Shown: one piece after another, positions 9,961 through 21,164 of the stretch
Position numbering within the stretch: position 1 is the first letter of the stretch
How the letters are laid out: each line of letters begins with the position of its first letter
From: Climacium dendroides
Lineage: Eukaryota > Streptophyta > Bryopsida > Hypnales > Climaciaceae
NCBI GenBank assembly: GCA_950106755.1
Contig: OX467084.1
Coordinates: 38,381,213 to 38,445,212 of the forward strand
Direction of reading: 5' to 3'
Length of the DNA: 64,000 bases
Notes under the pieces: generated by a model
Seen by the model: the letters and a program-made list of their open reading frames with translations, nothing else
What the model was told of the DNA's origin: nothing
The model's database searches: none
Program-made: the position numbers and the translations under genes

Positions 9961-10892
9961 ATTGTATGTGCTTTTTTTGTATAAATTTTTTGACCTTGAA
10001 TTTTGGCACACTTGTTATTAACATAAAATATATCTTGTGCCAAAAATTTCATGGTAAATAGACAATTTCTCAACCCTTGGGAGGGTGTCAAAGTTGGTAG
10101 TAGTGATATGGCTTCTCCCAATGTTTCCTACAACTACACATGTTGGTAGATTGTGTATATCTTTTTTATTATAAATTTTTTTACCTTAAAATTTGTCACA
10201 CATGTTATTAACATAGAAATTATTGTATAGAAAAAATTTCATGAAAAATAAAAAAAATATCAACCCTTGGAAGGGTGTCAAAGATGGAAATAGAAAAATG
10301 GTTTCTCAAAGCTGCCCATGTTGGTAGATTTTAAATATCTTTTTTTGTAATATTTTTTTGTCCTTGAAATTTGGCATACATGTTATTAACATAGAAAGGG
10401 TTGTGTGACAAAAAATTCACGGTAAATAGACAATTTCTTAGCCCTTGGAGGGGTGCCAAAGTTGGTAGTAGTGAAATGGTTTCCACAAGTGTTTCTCAAA
10501 ACAATACATGTTGGTAGATTGTGAATATCTTTTTTTGTATTAATCTTTTGGACCTGAAATTTGGACCATATGATGAAATCATATATTAGTTTTTGTTCCA
10601 AAAATTTCATGGCAAAAAAAAAAAATTCCAATCCTTGGGAGGCTGTGAAAGTTGGCAGAAGTGAAAAAAATTCCACAACTACCCATGTTGGTAGATTTTG
10701 AATAACTTTTAAATGGTGAATCTTTTGGCCTTGAAATTTGGACCATGTGTTATTAACATAAAGATCAAGCTGTGGTAAAAATTTCGTGGTAAAATATCAA
10801 TTTTTCAGCTCTCGGGAGCCTCTCAAAGTTGGCTGCAGTGAAATTTTCTTCACTGCGATTTCGAAAACGCCAATTTGATTGGGACCCTACTG
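9947..10892. repeat. Right inverted arm of the Tc1 element
   Basis: This is the reverse complement of 7269-8215 with few differences and the same five subrepeats in mirror order. Its inner edge overlaps the last four sense codons and the stop of the transposase frame. The outer edge is GGGACCCTACTG followed by TA. Confidence 0.9.
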
Positions 10893-10894
10893 TA

Positions 10895-13028
10895 CATACC
10901 TTATATTTCAAGAATAACATACCAAATATAGATGGTCCCCATCACACCTTTGGAGGTTAAAACTAGTGTTATTTGGGTATGGGATATTCATCCTAGATTG
11001 CTAGTGTTGGTAAAACTTTATAGAGACTTACAAAGCTCTACTCAAATTACACAACTATGAACCTCATTACAATTGTGTATAATGGCCTCAAAAGCTTGCC
11101 ACTAATGATACACTCCTTTACTAACCCCTAAATGCTCAATTGCGTTTTTTTGGCATTATAGCAATTTTGGGTAGCTCACTATGAATGGAGATTTCATTAT
11201 TTTTCTTTGAAATTTTCACAAAACATGTGCCCGAGAAGTAGCTTCAAGGCCCAATAATTTTCATAACTTTTGACTACACGGTTAAAGAGTTATTGCATGA
11301 TACGTCATTTTCAATGCTCAGCGGGTAGCTCAAAATAATTCTAAAAAATCACTTTTGAAAAAAATAAAAATTTGAAATTGGTTTTCTAAAGTTATATATA
11401 CATGAAAAGCTTCAAATCATTCCATTTTGATTTATGAGATGAAAGTTATGAACAAATTTAATTTGCAGGCACTTATAGATTCTCGACTCTAAAATAAACT
11501 TTGGAGTCCTTTATTGGATTCAATTTTCAATATTTTTTGAAAAAAAAAATCCTAGTATATATATTATTTATTACAACATTAGAACCATTGGGATTCTCAT
11601 TTTTCAATTCCATAAATAAATTCTTAATAATTTAGTGTTTTGAATGATTGTCTATTTCTTTCTACTTTTTTTTCCTACACATTGTATAATTCCTAATGAT
11701 CTCAAAAATTTTAAGCATGTAGCCAACTTGCCTTGAAGAATGAATTGATAGAGTAACCACAATTTTAGAAATTTTTTTATACAAATGTGACCTTGTAAAG
11801 TGCAATTACCTGGTATTTTGCAGGGACAAAAAAAAGGATTTTTGTAAATTCAAATGCTAATATCTTGCAATCTACGTAGTGGAAATTTCTAAAAAATTTC
11901 CCACATCTTCTCAAACAAGTGTACTTCAAGATCCTACTGTTACATGTGTCTAAAAATTTTGTTTCCTAAAATTTGGTACATGTCCTAAAAATAGCAATTT
12001 TGGAGTGTTTTTGGTGAAAACATAGTCCAATACATTTAGGGATTAATGATTGTGCAAGAAATTGATCTCTTATAGGAACCAATTCCCAACTTTCAATGAA
12101 GGTCTTTGTTGTATTATAGAAGATGTGAGGAAAATTGAAATGTCAAGCACACTTTTATCATTGAAAAGGCAAATTGTTCCTTCATATTTTGGCAAAATCA
12201 TAGCCCATCTTAGTGGATCAAACTAGAAACTAAAGAAAAATATTGCAAACACTACTTTGGCAATAGGTGGAAGTATCACATTGATAGGACACAAAAATAA
12301 AAGTTAATTTTAATAAAATGTGTGTAAATCTTTTAATTTATGCATAGGATATGCACCACTAAAATCATGGTTGTTGGAGATGCTTTAGATTAGACTTACG
12401 TCACTTGTTGAGTTTTGAAACATGCTAACAAGTAGAAGTGAAGGTTTGGTCTACCATGGCAACCTTACCCTCAGGTGTAAAATTCCTATATTATATGGAC
12501 ATGATTATAATCACTTATAATGCATTTCAGTCCAATCTCAAGAAACATAATTTGATTTAATATTGAAAGTTCTTGAAGCCTTTTTAATAAGAAATTCACA
12601 AATGTAATTATATATATGAATGAATATTTTTGAGGACAATAATAGCATTAAGAAACTAATGATATGAATTTTTTTAATACATGTATCATAGGACAAGCTA
12701 CCAATTATTTGGAATTTTTTATAAAAAATTATTTATTTATGTTAAATAAAACACTACAAATGAGTTTTAATTTTAATTAGAGGGAATTTTTGTATGAATT
12801 TTTAAAAACTAGGCATAGGTGTTTCAATTATTCATATATATTGTGAATTTTTTGTAATATGTATGCAATCCAAAATGTTCTATATTTATTTATTTTAAAT
12901 GTAATTTTCATCTAATTTTTTAATCTTTTTAATTTCATTTCATTACATGAGGTTTGAGCCCTAAAGAGAGCCATTAGTTCCCTGCCAAAGGGAAATGTTG
13001 ACTAAAAGAATGATTTAAAATTTTAAAA

Positions 13029-13029
<1 letters not shown>
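10895..13029. other. Intergenic DNA with a repeat shared with 30060-30370
   Basis: No gene is visible. Stretches at about 11060-11110 ('tatgaacctcatt...tcaaaagcttgccact') and 12090-12290 ('caatgaaggt', 'gaaatgtcaagcacactttcatc' with variants, 'atattgcaaacact') match 30060-30115 and 30170-30370 in the same order. Both lie downstream of a ubiquitin/RING gene, so the duplication may reach this far, with the Tc1 element inserted later in this copy. A widely dispersed repeat is an alternative. Confidence 0.45.

Positions 13030-13076
<47 letters not shown>
13030..13076. repeat. (ATT)n microsatellite
   Basis: An uninterrupted trinucleotide run of about 15 ATT units. Confidence 0.95.
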
Positions 13077-14353
13077 TTCACCTAACAACAAGCCTAGTAT
13101 AGGACAAGTTTAACAAACACTTTTTTTAAAATATCAAAAATGATTAAAAATATATATTTTTAATTAAATTGGAAATTAAAAATTTTTGAAAGTCTGATGT
13201 GGCACTAATATTGGCACATCAGATTGTCATTACTTTAATATTTATTATTATTTATTATTCAAAAAATATATATTAAATTTTTTTAATTAATAATAATCTA
13301 TGCTTATTTGAGGCTTGGGGAACCTTTTCTTAATGGTTCTTTCAAGGCCTAAATTTTTTCCTATTGAATATAATTTTTACAAAAGATGTCCACTAAGTTG
13401 TTTTAATGCCAATGTCCCCTACGTATTATACAAGAGTTGTGTACACGGGCTTTGATATATTAGTTTGGTCGCTAAAAATACAAAACTTTGAGATACAAAA
13501 ATAGAGAAAGTGCAAGGTTACCTCCAATTCAAGTAGTCATAGTTTGTCTTGCTATAACAATGACCACATGAAATTCTAAGCAATATTGCAAATTTGTTCC
13601 TCTAAAATCTTAAAGCACTTTTTTTTTATAATGTATTGGCTTCTTTAGGCTTAGATCATGGTCATTCATGAATACCATCCATTTCATGTGTATAATGTAT
13701 TGTTAGATATTTCATTTTCATGAGAGTGATTTGTACATCTTATGTGAATAGATTCCTATCTTTGTTGTGTTCATCCAAACTAGTTGCATTCATCCTAAAG
13801 TGATGCAATCATCTAAAGTAACGTGATGTTTTCATCTAAACATGATGCATTCATCTATTTGAGACCTTTTTTTAAATTGTAATCTACAACAATAATTCTA
13901 TAATCTACAAAATTCATCATTCATCTCTTTTTCAATTAAATATTACATCAATGGATCAATTATTTTAGAACATGACCCAAGGGAATACATTTCCAAATTC
14001 ATAAAAATTAACCTCAAAAAGTACTAGAATGCTTTGACTTCTTGAACCTTGGTAGGTCTTCTTGTTGAAATACTTCTATTTATTCAAACATTTCTACATC
14101 AAGGATAGGTATAGATTTCAGACTACACAATCTAGATTGTAAAAAAAGCTAAAGTTGTCAAATGGTGCCACTTTCATGAAATTCCCTAGGCTTTTATTTT
14201 GGTTACTATGACAATGTTTTTTTTGTGTAAGGAAGGGAAGATTAAACACATATAGCTATCCCAAAGTTTGCCACGCTCTAAAAAGGACACATTCTAATGT
14301 AGCTAAAAAATTAGTAGACAAAAGCACTTCCTTAACCTTTAAACGTTGACATG
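13077..14353. other. Intergenic DNA, no gene seen
   Basis: AT-rich sequence with small local repeats such as 'tgatgcattcatct'. No coding series, RNA gene or clear mobile element was found. Confidence 0.5.
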
Positions 14354-14356
14354 GAT

Positions 14357-14585
14357 ATCTACAAGAGAAAGGGGTGTTTTAAGTAGTGTCCTAGACATCA
14401 TGTCTTTTAAGTAACGCCTTTTAAGTAAGTTTTTAAGTAAACTTTTATTAAAAAAGACTGTCTTTTTAGTAAAATTTACTTAAAAACTTACTTAAAAACT
14501 TACTTAAAAGACGTTACTTAAAAGATGTTACTTAAAAGACGTGATGTCTAGGACACTACTTAAAACACCCCTTTCTCTTGTAGTG
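14357..14585. mobile_element. CACTA-type hairpin MITE (229 bp)
   Basis: Almost the whole element is one palindrome. The right terminus read outward-in is CACTACAAGAGAAAGGGGTG, which starts with the CACTACAAGA typical of En/Spm elements. The left terminus is the same from CTACAAGA, with its first two bases changed to AT. GAT flanks both sides (14354-14356 and 14586-14588), fitting the 3-bp target duplication of CACTA elements. Inside, 'acttaaaaga.gt' is tandemly repeated on both arms. A transcript would fold into a long hairpin and could feed small-RNA production, but that is inference. Confidence 0.75.
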
Positions 14586-14919
14586 GATGTTTGGCATTGG
14601 ATAGATCCTTTTAGTAGGACAAAAGTGCGACTATTCATCTTCATAATTTTATTGTGAAAAGGGGAGGTTTTCTAAAATAGTTTCACTTCTAGTGAGTGCT
14701 TTTGCTATTTCTAAAGCCAATGATTTACATAGTAATGAAAAGGGGTGGTTTCCAAGGACATCCATTTGTCGTTTAAGGGATAAGGACAACTTTTACAATC
14801 AACTAAGTTTGTAGTTTTGAATCCATTTTGCAAAAGCAATCTATTTGCCAATGGATACATATTCTTTATAGCTTGAATACCAACAACAAGTTGTACTACG
14901 GCTCTCCGGCTTTGGTTTC

Positions 14920-14952
14920 AAAATTGTAGCCTTCAAAATTGTAGCCTTCATT
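14920..14952. repeat. 16-bp tandem duplication
   Basis: 'aaaattgtagccttc' occurs twice in immediate succession in non-coding DNA. Confidence 0.8.
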
Positions 14953-15237
14953 GGAGTTTTGTTACGACAAAACAATAATAATCATTGTCATTATCGTTGT
15001 TCAGTTTGTCAATGGAAGTACCCAATTGCACTAATATAAACTATAAAGACACAAGGTTTTGAGTAGATTGACAATGTATTGAAAAGAAGCAACATAGCTT
15101 TCCCTAGCATTGATGCCCTCCTCCCCACCAAAAAACCCTCACTGTCAATTCTACTTAAGAAAAAATGGACCTCCCTCTTCCTTGTCATTGATCTTTAGAA
15201 ATCCCTTACCATTGATTAAGATTAAGATCCGGGTATG

Positions 15238-15375
15238 ATAAGAATACAAATATGAATACAAATACAACAATATTGATATGAATACTGATACATATACTTA
15301 TACAAATACAAATATGAAGATATTGATACAAATATAAATACAAATACAAAGATACAGATATGGATATTGATACTG
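15238..15375. repeat. Degenerate hexanucleotide-like repeat
   Basis: A low-complexity block built from 'tacaaa', 'gataca', 'gaatac' and 'gatatt' units with continual variation. Confidence 0.75.
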
Positions 15376-16429
15376 CACTCATATATATCCCATATGGAAT
15401 GGAGACCCTATTGCATATGAAAAAATATATGAGGGGTGGGAGGGTGGGGATCCTTAAAAATACATTAGGGGATGGGAGGGGATAACATGGGGAGGTGTTA
15501 AAACTAATTTTTTTTCTTTTGAACTAAAGAAAAATACAAATAAATAATTAATGAAATTTTGAGTTCATTGTGTAATTTTTCACAATGACAATGAGCTCAA
15601 AAGAGGCAGTAGATTGACTATCTTTCCAAAATTAGTAAGTAGCAATACCTCACCCCCTACCTCTCAAAATCTCTAGCTATTGACATGAGGAGAAAATAAT
15701 TGACACCCCTTCCAGAATCGTCAATTTGCATTATTAGAAAAAGAAAAGTTGTGAGTCACTTCTACCATCAATTTGTATTTAAAAAAATTGCACCGCCCGC
15801 AATATTGTTAATTTTTGGTCTATGGGAAAAACAAGGGCCGTCTATTGTGTCACATTGAGAGATTAGGATTACCATTGATGTCACAAGATTAGGGTGGTGC
15901 TTTGCAAATGAATGCAAGAGAAAATGAATTGCATTGCAGTGTGAAGAGCTTGAGGTTAAGACTCTCAGAGAAATTGGCACGTTTCAACTTAGGTGAATGG
16001 CTTCAATGATCGCATTTTTTTGGATTGAAATTTGGTTGGATTTCATGTACATGCTTTCCATATTTTGATTTGATTTAGGGTAGGGACTTGTGAAAAGAGC
16101 TAGGTTGTGAAGCTATTGGAGTGAATTTTCTTTGCATTGTGAAATTATAGGTCTAAGAATTTATGGGAAAAATTAGTTTAGTGACTTCATTTTTAGAAAG
16201 AATTTGAATTATATATGTTGTGATTTTTAAAGGCATAGTCTTTATTAATACTGGAAATCTGCAATGTTTTGACTTCAGTATCTAAGAAATTATCAAGTTT
16301 TTCTAGAAATTAGGATTTGGACAACATTATATTGTCAAGTGTTGTTTCATTAGACACATTCAAGAATTGTTGGGGAGAGCTTGATTATAAGCAATTTCTT
16401 GTTATTGATAGTAGAATTTTTCTAATTTT
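15376..16429. other. Intergenic DNA, no gene seen
   Basis: Only short unconvincing ORFs. No splice-linked coding pattern or mobile-element ends were recognised. Confidence 0.45.
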
Positions 16430-16560
16430 TATTTTATAAATTGATTATATTAGCTACTAGTATTGTTGACTATTTGCAAGTACTAGATTTTCTAATTATT
16501 ATTAATTTATACCTAATTGTATTTATTTTTTTGTGACAAATTGTCTTTTTTTGCAAAGAT
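16430..16560. repeat. Dispersed repeat, second copy at 41700-41785
   Basis: Shares with 41700-41785 the order 'gattttctaattatt', 'aatttata', 'taattgtattt' and 'tgacaaattgtcttttttt'. It carries one GACAAATTGTC (16535-16545), the motif that forms an array at 21-23 kb. Confidence 0.55.
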
Positions 16561-19500
16561 TACCGTTAAAAAAAACTAAAAATTAGCCATTAATAAAGAC
16601 TTGATAGTGATTACATATCAACAAAAAATGAAAGTCAAAACCATCTTCAATGTTCAAAAGTACACGCACAAGGAGATTCTATTTGTACAAATATGGATGC
16701 TACAAATTAATATATATTTTAGATTTCTTTTGGTAGGTACATGTCTTCCTATTGTGGAAATAGATCACAAAACTTTAGCTCTATATCATTAATTTTGGGT
16801 CTTCTCCAATACTAAAAATCCCTAAATTTCAAAGTATGATAAATTAGAAAATTTGACTTTTAAATATAAAATGATTTTTTTAATTTCTAAAAAATAAGGG
16901 GGATGATTATAGGCAAATTAACCATCTCCAATAAAAATTTCTAGTTCAATAGGTTCCATCATCAAAAGTTCTACCAAAAAAATCTATTTATTTTAAATTT
17001 GATTTTGGATTTTTGCTCTTTTTAACATGACTTGTACTATGGACTCTAAAGAAGTAGTAGTTGCTTGCCATAATGTATGCTACTATTTACATATTACCAC
17101 TAATACATAAACTGCATAACTAACAACAAGACTAAACATAAATAATTAACCATCCTACATAAGTATATAATGAAATGATTGCCAAAATAGTGAATGAGTT
17201 CATTTTACATTAATTATATGCAAGTAAAACACACCATCTTGTACTCTTTATTTAGGGCCTTTGCCTTTATGGCTACTATAAATCATTGCAACAAATTGTG
17301 AATATTATGAATTTTTTTTAAAATTTAATAAATAAAATAAATGTAATTTTAAATAGTTTTAAATATTATATAAGAAAAAATTCATGCCTAGATAAATTTA
17401 TTTCTAAAAGTTATGCACAAAAAAAAGTGATGGAAAATGCTAAAAAATAGATATTTCAATGTTTGATCTTTAAAAAAGGGTAAAAAAATTCAATAAATAA
17501 ACTATAAAAATCCATTTTTTCTAACTTAAAAATGTTCTTCCTCAACTATTTGTATATTTTGGATTAAAATTGTACTTTCTTCACTTACATAAAGGTAGTG
17601 TACTTCGAGCACATGTAGAAGGGTAAAACATTAATATTTTCAAAAAAATTCTTCATAGGCTTGTGCAACTTTAGTAGAAATATTTATAATCTAATTTAGA
17701 CCTTTAAATTTTTATTTTCGGATCAATAAGTATGAATTGATAAGTAAAAAAATTTTGGATTGCTATTGTTGTAACCCCAGTAACACTTTATAGCTCCAAA
17801 AAGCCTCTACATGCCCTTCACAACATAATGGGCTCACCATGCTTCACTTCTAGTACCACTTAGATCACAACTCACTAACACTACACATGTCATGCACCTA
17901 CAACGTTAGTTTCTATTTTCAATTTATATTGTCAAGTCTTAATTTTCAAGACTATTAATATACACTTTGCACATGACACCGAGCATGTCACCTGGTAATA
18001 TAGGGCAGAACTTTCATTGATGTTCAAGCACTTGATGGAGGCATTACTCCCTACCGATGTTAATCACCCTTGAATGTCACCCTACTTTATACTAGGCCCA
18101 TTATATATTTGTTACTTTCATATCGTTGTCATGTTGAGAGAGTTTGCTTTGAGAAATCGGGAGGATTCTGGCTGCGATTGAGAATATTTTGCTAGAGAAT
18201 TCAGTTGAATCTTCTAGTCTTCAATCTTCAAATTTCTCCTTGTTGGCCTATCATGTAATAGTTCTATAAGGGTAAGGGTAGGTGATAAGAATCCATGGCC
18301 TCGGACGGGTAAAACGGGATGGCCAAACCACAAGCTAACCGTCCGAAGGATTGGCTCCTAAATTTCAAACCCACGATGACCAGAGAGCGCCTTTCTCCAA
18401 TGGGAACAACAAATAAAATCGACCATGTAGGTGATCAATCCCACTTCGTTGCCACAAATACAAAACGGAACTAACAACTATTATTTAGAATAACTACATA
18501 GCCCGCAACAGAATTTACAATGCGAAAATGAAAACAACAAGCTTCCAAAACCAGCTAGAAATAACAATGAAAAAAAAAATGAGCCTCCAAAACTGGCTAG
18601 GGATGACAAGCCACATGCCACAACACACGAGTCTTCATTCTTTAAGTCTTTAAGTCTTCATGTCTTCAAACTTCAACACTTCAAACCCTCAAAGTCCTCA
18701 AGAAAGTAGAAATGAAGTTCTAATCCAACTTTAGTGAAGCTGTGCTCTTCAATCTACTGCCAAAAATGGCTCCCAACTCCAAATGCAAAGTATAATAGCA
18801 ATTTGAAAATCTAATAGGATAATCTAACACCCCTCCAAATCTCAAATCAAACCAACATATTGTCCAAAAGTCATCGACAATCAAAGTCTCGGCCTTTTCA
18901 ATTGAAAGGCAACAAACCTCTCCTATCGCAAACTTCTATATCTCCTTCAATTTTTCTTCAATTTCCAAGTGCTATAGCTTTTTAGAAAGATAAGCTCACA
19001 AACTAACTTCTCCTTAAGTTTCAAACCATTTTAACATACTGTCCAAAAGTTATGGACAAGCAAAGTCTTGGCCTTCTCTTTAGAAAAACAGTAGACTCTT
19101 TATCACTCAACAACTCATAACTCTTGACCCACAACTTCAAAATGCTTTGAATCAAGATGTTATAGAAAGCTAAGAAAAACCTTTTTAATGCCTAAAATTT
19201 TCAAAGAGAGAAGCAAAAAAATACAAACATTGGTGGTCGCGCGAATCTCCACTCCTCTTCGTTGGATGGTAGCAGACCCTCCTCCACTCACACGCCTGTA
19301 ACTCCTTACTCACAACTTTAAATCAGGCAAAAAAATGTGTTTATAGAAGCGCAATTTTATAAGAAAGAAACTCTTAAATTTTCATTGCAAATTTCTTGAT
19401 ACAACAAAAGTTCTCGCCGATCAAAGTTTCGACTTACTATACACATTCTTCTTCTTCACCCAAAATATACACACCCGAAAAACTCCACAAGTCCGACTTG

Positions 19501-19742
19501 AAAGAGGAGAGAAGATACCTACCTACCCTCTAGACCCTTAAGGTAGGTGGAATCAGCCCATGTATACATTACATGGGCCTCTTAACACCCATTGGCTCAA
19601 AGAAAACACCTAAAGGTAAGTTCCTATTCAACTTTTAAAGCCAATGAACCTTAAAGAATAAAACTAGGTGGTAAATTACTTCTATTCTCCCATCTTTTAA
19701 TTCTTAATACTCAAATGCAACACAAAGTATTAGTATTAGGTA
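16561..19742. other. Intergenic DNA, no gene seen
   Basis: AT-rich, becoming more mixed in composition after 18.2 kb. The 18.3-19.55-kb part is less AT-rich and contains phrases repeated with variation, such as 'aaccagctag/aactggctag', and may be old transposon sequence, but no ORF, zinc knuckle or terminal repeat could be identified. Confidence 0.4.
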
Positions 19743-19753
19743 TTAAATTTTAA

Positions 19754-20254
19754 CTAAAACAAAGCGGAGGTAAAAACTGAAGTCAAAGGAGAGCACTGCT
19801 TCATTTGCAAGAACTTGAGGATGCGCCTGATAGTGTTGGCCACATAATCTGCACGTTTGACTTTTGTTAAAAGATTCACTAGCCTTTTCAACCAACGTTG
19901 ATGGCCAATGCCTTTTTTGTTTGGCCTCATCATACAAAAATATTGGTCTTCATTCAAGCCCTCGTAACTTGCTTCAAATGTCACATCTCCTGTGCCCGGC
20001 TCAACACATCCTACTTGAAGCAGAATCACCAAAGCACGGGCGTCTCTATCAAGATTCCCATGCCATCGTTGTTCCACACGAGGTTTCTTCAACGGACGAG
20101 AAGGTCTAGCCTCATGTAGCAAATGCGTTGTAAACGGTGAAGAAATCACTGGCCGGGATGATTGAATTGGCAACTGTGACAAGGAAAGTTCTAATTTCAC
20201 CTCTGATTTAGCCTCTGGATCTTGCAACTCCATAAAAACCTTCCAGTTTGACAT
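19754..20254 (-). CDS. Hypothetical protein, 166 aa, unrecognised
   Basis: An ORF of 166 codons from an ATG (MSNWKVF...) at 20254 to 19754. I do not recognise the family. It is polar and basic, with a short basic cluster (RPLKKPR) that could act as a nuclear localisation signal and a Lys/Arg-rich C-terminal third. There is no signal peptide, membrane segment or metal-binding motif. On the minus strand a CCAAT sequence (20357-20367 region) and a TTTAAA stretch (20343-20350) lie about 90-110 bp before the ATG, a promoter-like layout. The ORF is less AT-rich than the DNA around it. It could be a lineage-specific gene, one exon of a longer gene, or chance; its length in AT-rich DNA favours something real or once real. 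Confidence 0.35.
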   Translation of the reverse strand: MSNWKVFMELQDPEAKSEVKLELSLSQLPIQSSRPVISSPFTTHLLHEARPSRPLKKPRVEQRWHGNLDRDARALVILLQVGCVEPGTGDVTFEASYEGLNEDQYFCMMRPNKKGIGHQRWLKRLVNLLTKVKRADYVANTIRRILKFLQMKQCSPLTSVFTSALF

Positions 20255-20289
20255 TTTAGAGTCAAACTTGAAATCTAAACACAAATTCT

Positions 20290-21160
20290 AGAAGAACTTG
20301 AAGGAATACTTCAAACTGGTGAAATTTGTTTGAGGCTCTCGCCTTTTAAACAATTCCATTGGCAACAAGCGTTATCTTGAAGCTATTAGAAGTGTCACCA
20401 ATAAGTTTTGTCTTCTAAATCAAAAATATTCTCAAAATATAAATAAATACACGTTTTATGTAATGTAGATATTTACATCAGAACGTCGTGACTAATTATA
20501 ACACATCTAGAATTGCCTAGCAAGGAGTAGGATTCCATTCAATTGGTGCTACAGGACATACATACAAGTGTCCTATAGTGCCTTGGACCCGGTGGTAAAG
20601 TTGCATCACCAACTTTGAGTCATTGGGACTCACCAAGGTTTTAAAAGAGAGTGAGAAGAGAAACCAACTCCTCCTATAGTACTTTCTGTGGGATTCAACA
20701 AACCCTCCTTTGTGAGTTGAAGAAACTTCTAAAACCCACTTTGGTTTTGAAAAAACACCCATTTGTAAATCAAATCACCAAGTTAAGACCATGTTTGAAC
20801 TTTTGAACTTCTAAATGGCATAACTTTGTGGCCAGAGCTCCAAATCCCACATGCAAGACAATTTTGTATATTTGTGCAATGTATATATGCCTATGGATTG
20901 TTCACTTGTCTCATTTAAATAAGTTCATACAAAGTGATGACCTTCTGAAGATTTGGATTCAGCGGAAGCAACTTCATGCCTTCACTACGGCCTTTCTCTT
21001 GGCCATAACTTTAAGTTTGTATCTTAGAAACTCTTAATACTTGTCATTTTAGCTTCCTTGTATTTTTAATTTTTCAATGATATGCTACATGTCATATTTA
21101 CATGAAGGTGTAGTCGTGAATTTTTTCATTTTTAGGCAATCTGCCTTATGTAGTGTAAAT
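20290..21160. other. Intergenic DNA, no gene seen
   Basis: Short unconvincing ORFs only. No repeat boundaries or RNA genes were recognised. Confidence 0.4.
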
Positions 21161-21164
21161 AGAG

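Larger units (their letters stand above)
7269..10892 (+). mobile_element. Tc1-type (DD34E) transposon with ~946-bp inverted repeats
   Basis: Complete 3624-bp element. The termini are CAGTAGGGTCCC and GGGACCCTACTG, with TA directly outside on each side (7267-7268 and 10893-10894), the hallmark Tc1/mariner target duplication. The inverted arms span 7269-8215 and 9947-10892. They enclose an AT-rich spacer with small direct repeats and a plus-strand transposase broken by two stops. Joining the flanks at one TA gives a palindromic target (GTATGTACATAC). The arms remain very similar, so insertion or arm homogenisation was fairly recent, yet the transposase is already inactive. DD34E Tc1 elements are common in animals, fungi and protists and unusual in plants. 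Confidence 0.93.
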
